Made by a program: the position numbers and the translations under genes. Below are positions 39,866 to 42,304 of a stretch of 42,304 bases of DNA, piece by piece. This stretch comes from Thiofilum sp. (lineage in GTDB: Bacteria > Pseudomonadota > Gammaproteobacteria > Thiotrichales > Thiotrichaceae). The number at the start of each line of letters is the position of its first letter. The first letter of the stretch is position 1. The DNA lies in assembly GCF_016711335.1 (NCBI RefSeq), contig NZ_JADJTF010000007.1, positions 1-42,304 on the forward strand, given 5' to 3'. The notes beneath the pieces were generated by a model. The model did not search any database. It saw only the letters and a list, made by a program, of their open reading frames with translations, and had not been told where the DNA came from.

Positions 39866-41233
39866 CTATATACTAAATGGATTGTAGTCTGTCTCAGCGC
39901 GTAGGTCAACGTTTCCGCCACCATACCCACCATTCATAGCAGTATCGCCGCCGTACCTGTACGGTGACGTGCTTGGTGCTCGTAGCCCCATCGCAAGCTG
40001 CTGGAACGCGTCCGCGCCGTTTGACGACCAGTCATGTAGTGGGTTGTCCGCGAAGCTCTGTGTCTTGTCGTCCCACTTCCGCTTGTAGTTAGTGAGCGCC
40101 AGTAGGCCTCTTGCACAGTTCTTTTCATCGAAGGTGCAGCGTGGGAGTAGCAAGCGTGCTGCGTTGATGCTGTCTCGTTTCTGCCCTACACGTGGCACCA
40201 CACGTACATTCCTCACCCCGAGTGTGTAGAGTAGCTGCTCGATGCTCTTGCCTGTGGACAGGTCCCGCGCCTTGGCATCATGCGGTAGCAGGTGGTAGTC
40301 GTACACGTAGCCTTTCTTCTGCAGGTCGGCTACGATGGTGGCTATGTCGCTACCACTGGTCTCGTAGTAATCGATGACGTGCAACTTCCCTGGTAACTGC
40401 TGCGCGAACCACACCGTGGTGCTGTCCGACACACCAAGGTCCCACCCCGTAATCACCGGGAACTCACGTTGGTACGGCACCGTGGTCAGGCGCCCCTGAG
40501 TACGTGCTTCCTCCATCATCTTCGCGAAGTACGCCCCTACTATGCCCGCGCTGAAACTGCATTCGTATTCCTGTTGGTATGTTGCGTCATCCATCGTAGC
40601 CTGCGCTGACGCAAGCTCTTTGTCAGGTATTATCTTCGTCTCACTCGCCTTGTACATCTTGCCGTACCACTCAGTATTCTTGCCGCTTGAGGCGTAGTCG
40701 AACCACTCCTTGAAGTGATTGTTCCCGCGTGGTGTCCCTAGGAACAGACATCCCCCACCCCTGTCAGACAGAGTCGGTCGGACTGCTTCTTGCCATACAA
40801 GTGGTGACATGTCGGCTACCTCATCCATCACACAGTAGTCCAAGTATATCCCTCTGATGGAGTTGTAGTTCTCCCCCGATAGTAGCATTATCTTAGCCTT
40901 ATTATGCGGTAGTATCGCTGTTAGGTCCGCTTCGTTGAACAGTACCCCTGGCACCTTTTCTAGGAACTGATGCAAGTACGTCCACACTATTCTCTTCGCT
41001 GCGGAGTAGGTGGGAGCGATGTATGCGAACTGTGGCTTAGGCAGCAAGCTGTTCAGCGCGAGGTTCAACATATGGTTTAGCGCAAAGAAGGTCTTCCCAA
41101 ACCTGCGGTGGCATACTATGACAGAGAACCTTCTTAGTTCACGATGTAAGTCAGCTTGCAAGGTGCGCGGAGTATAGTTTGTAGACACCAGCGTTGGAGT
41201 GTTTTCGTCAATCTTTACAACTCGTCTAGACAT
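39866..41233 (-). CDS. terL: terminase large subunit
   Basis: A 455-residue packaging motor and nuclease. The ATPase has Walker A CHRRFGKT (residues 41-48) and Walker B VMDE (135-138). A coupling-type segment lies near GTPRGNN (167-172). The nuclease domain begins with GWDLGVSD (D265) and includes HDAKARD further on. It overlaps the small subunit gene by eight bases. TerL type and terminal repeats together suggest T7-style cutting at fixed ends, though the end type was not proven. Confidence 0.93.
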   Translation of the reverse strand: MSRRVVKIDENTPTLVSTNYTPRTLQADLHRELRRFSVIVCHRRFGKTFFALNHMLNLALNSLLPKPQFAYIAPTYSAAKRIVWTYLHQFLEKVPGVLFNEADLTAILPHNKAKIMLLSGENYNSIRGIYLDYCVMDEVADMSPLVWQEAVRPTLSDRGGGCLFLGTPRGNNHFKEWFDYASSGKNTEWYGKMYKASETKIIPDKELASAQATMDDATYQQEYECSFSAGIVGAYFAKMMEEARTQGRLTTVPYQREFPVITGWDLGVSDSTTVWFAQQLPGKLHVIDYYETSGSDIATIVADLQKKGYVYDYHLLPHDAKARDLSTGKSIEQLLYTLGVRNVRVVPRVGQKRDSINAARLLLPRCTFDEKNCARGLLALTNYKRKWDDKTQSFADNPLHDWSSNGADAFQQLAMGLRAPSTSPYRYGGDTAMNGGYGGGNVDLRAETDYNPFSI

Positions 41234-41819
41234 TGTTGACCTCTGCTGTGTCCGGCGAAGCCTCAGGGGTAGAGCCTTCGGTAGGTTCCGTGTCTACGTC
41301 TACGTCATCGCCTGGAGCCTCCAGGATTGCCTCAGGCGGGGCTAGGCGCATTCCCGTAGCATCAAGCACCGGTTGCTCGAAGTACTCGTTCCTGGGGACG
41401 CCAGTGACTACAGTGAACACGAGTGGCTTGCTTGCATTCCCCTCAATCGTCGTTCGGTTGCCATAACGTTGTTGGTCACTAGTCGCGGCAGCCCACTTGT
41501 ACGCGTCAAACCTCAACCGTTCAGCCGCCGTGTCGTCCTTCCCACTCGCGTTCTCCGCTGCCTCCAGCGCCTTCTCCTCGAAGTGTATACCACGTAACAC
41601 CCTCGCCTCTTCAAACGCTCCCCTGAACACGTCATCGTCCTTCAGGTGGCGCAAGATCGTCCCATAGCAAGGCATGCTGCTGTCCTGACATATCTTACTC
41701 AAGGGATGCCCTATAGCATACAGCTGTAGTATGCGCTCCTTCGTCTCCGCATTCATGTACTGTGGTGGCTTACGTGTGTACTCCGGGAACAAACTACTAA
41801 ACACTACTACCTTCGTCAT
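41226..41819 (-). CDS. terS: terminase small subunit
   Basis: A 197-residue DNA-recognition subunit. Residues ~22-65 look like a helix-turn-helix (ETKERILQLYAIGHPLSKICQDSSMP). The middle is helical and suited to ring formation. The C-terminal ~50 residues are acidic and Pro/Glu-rich. It is the first late gene and reads away from the right end. No ribosome-binding site is visible before the ATG at 41819, and an in-frame start at 41756 is possible. Confidence 0.8.
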   Translation of the reverse strand: MTKVVVFSSLFPEYTRKPPQYMNAETKERILQLYAIGHPLSKICQDSSMPCYGTILRHLKDDDVFRGAFEEARVLRGIHFEEKALEAAENASGKDDTAAERLRFDAYKWAAATSDQQRYGNRTTIEGNASKPLVFTVVTGVPRNEYFEQPVLDATGMRLAPPEAILEAPGDDVDVDTEPTEGSTPEASPDTAEVNNV

Positions 41820-41980
41820 ATGGGTAGGGTAACACGGTCCCTGCGGTGGCGCAATCCGTTATACATCTCCTATCTAATCGCGCAGCCGAGGGTGGGTCTG
41901 GTGTTATGCTGCTTGCGCTGCGTCTAGAGTGTGTCGATATGGGTGCCTATCTTGGGGGTGTTAGGGTCGCGCAGGGTTCG
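41820..41980. other. gene-free region between late operon start and right repeat
   Basis: 161 bases with no plausible gene. On the plus strand they are G-rich (several GGG runs). On the minus strand a TATAAC at about 41861-41856 lacks a matching -35 box, so I cannot name the late promoter. If the ends join in a concatemer or circle, this stretch, one repeat copy and 323-811 form one continuous divergent control region of about 1 kb. Confidence 0.55.
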
Positions 41981-42304
41981 CGTGAGTTTTGGGGGGTAGG
42001 GGTCTCGCAGCGAGGCAGAAAAGAGAGGGGGGGTACCTTGGGGTGAGGGGAGCTGGGTCCGTGGGGTGTGAGGCGTGGGTGCGTACCCCAGGGATTACAC
42101 AATGAGTATGTAATGTGGGTATGTGTGCGCTAATACACAACGCTTGTGTAATGTATGCGTGTGTGCGTGATACGTGTGCAATGGCAGCACTATCCAGGTT
42201 GAGGGCTAATCCGTGGCTCGGCGCGTGGTTTTGGTCTGATTGCTGCTGTGTGACTAGAAACTGCTCTGCCTTTTCAGGGGAAGTGTGACAGCTCGTGTTA
42301 ACCA
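41981..42304. repeat. right copy of terminal direct repeat
   Basis: This is the same sequence as 1-322, with one extra G in each of two G runs and two substitutions. The window ends within GTTAACCA at the same place the left copy reaches 322. Because replicating terminal repeats should be identical, the differences suggest uncorrected sequencing error or a mixed population. Confidence 0.85.
42027..42057 (+). other. G-quadruplex-capable motif, right copy
   Basis: The same four G runs as at 46-76 (42027-42033, 42040-42043, 42047-42050, 42055-42057) with the same loops of 6, 3 and 4 bases. All four runs are intact in both copies although nearby G runs differ in length. Confidence 0.6.

Noticed and set aside
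41846..42046. 66-codon plus-strand frame running into the right terminal repeat
   Set aside because: Its Gly/Arg-rich composition simply reflects G-rich DNA, it lacks a ribosome-binding site, and it crosses the repeat boundary.
1..42304. tRNA genes, CRISPR arrays, insertion sequences, reverse transcriptase or diversity-generating element
   Set aside because: No cloverleaf with a GTTCRA-type loop, no spaced repeat array, no transposase or reverse transcriptase motif was found by eye; a scan with dedicated programs could still reveal a diverged tRNA.

Overview
The window looks like one essentially complete genome of a lytic, short-tailed (podovirus-like) bacteriophage. Three things support this. 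Its two ends carry the same ~322-324 bp sequence (1-322 and 41981-42304). It has a full head, portal, terminase and short-tail gene set with T7-type tail-tube, internal-virion and tail-fibre proteins. It has its own replication module. No integrase, repressor or RNA polymerase gene is visible, so transcription must use the host polymerase; several sigma70-like promoters and intrinsic terminators fit this. Frequent AAGGAG/GGAGG ribosome-binding sites and the lipoprotein/spanin-like genes suggest a Gram-negative host, but the sequence does not identify it.

Layout. 1-811: terminal repeat with a G-rich, quadruplex-capable segment, then a gene-free leader with three sigma70-like promoter candidates. 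812-1989 (+): five small, overlapping early genes of unknown function. 1990-2246: intergenic control region with a minus-strand promoter and terminator (candidate small RNA), a direct repeat, and a TTGACA box for the next gene. 2247-10228 (+): replication and recombination module, comprising a primase-helicase, an SNF2-type helicase, a candidate ssDNA-binding protein, a family A DNA polymerase and a VRR-NUC nuclease. 10225-12355 (+): a zinc-ribbon protein and small accessory genes. The plus-strand block ends tail-to-tail on the minus-strand late block at 12352-12355.

Minus strand, read from right to left: terminase small and large subunits (41819-39866), an unknown, portal, Bbp19-like protein, scaffold, major capsid and a putative decoration protein (to 35054). 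Then come the tail tube proteins A and B, a GNAT-like protein, three or four internal virion proteins (to 23808), and two fibre proteins (23802-18638). The block ends with a small lipoprotein and holin-like pair, small virion proteins, three tandem paralogues (17343-14872), a metallophosphoesterase, and a lysis cluster with a XhlA-like protein and an M15 endolysin.

Most notable points: (1) a candidate ~72-nt minus-strand RNA at 2005-2076 whose 5' half could form a ~25-bp duplex with the start region of the neighbouring primase-helicase mRNA; (2) the major capsid gene has a well-placed GGAGG but AUC where the start codon should be; (3) the capsid and decoration genes appear to be a separately promoted and terminated unit with a GC-rich structured leader. 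All functions are inferred by reading protein motifs; no database search was run.
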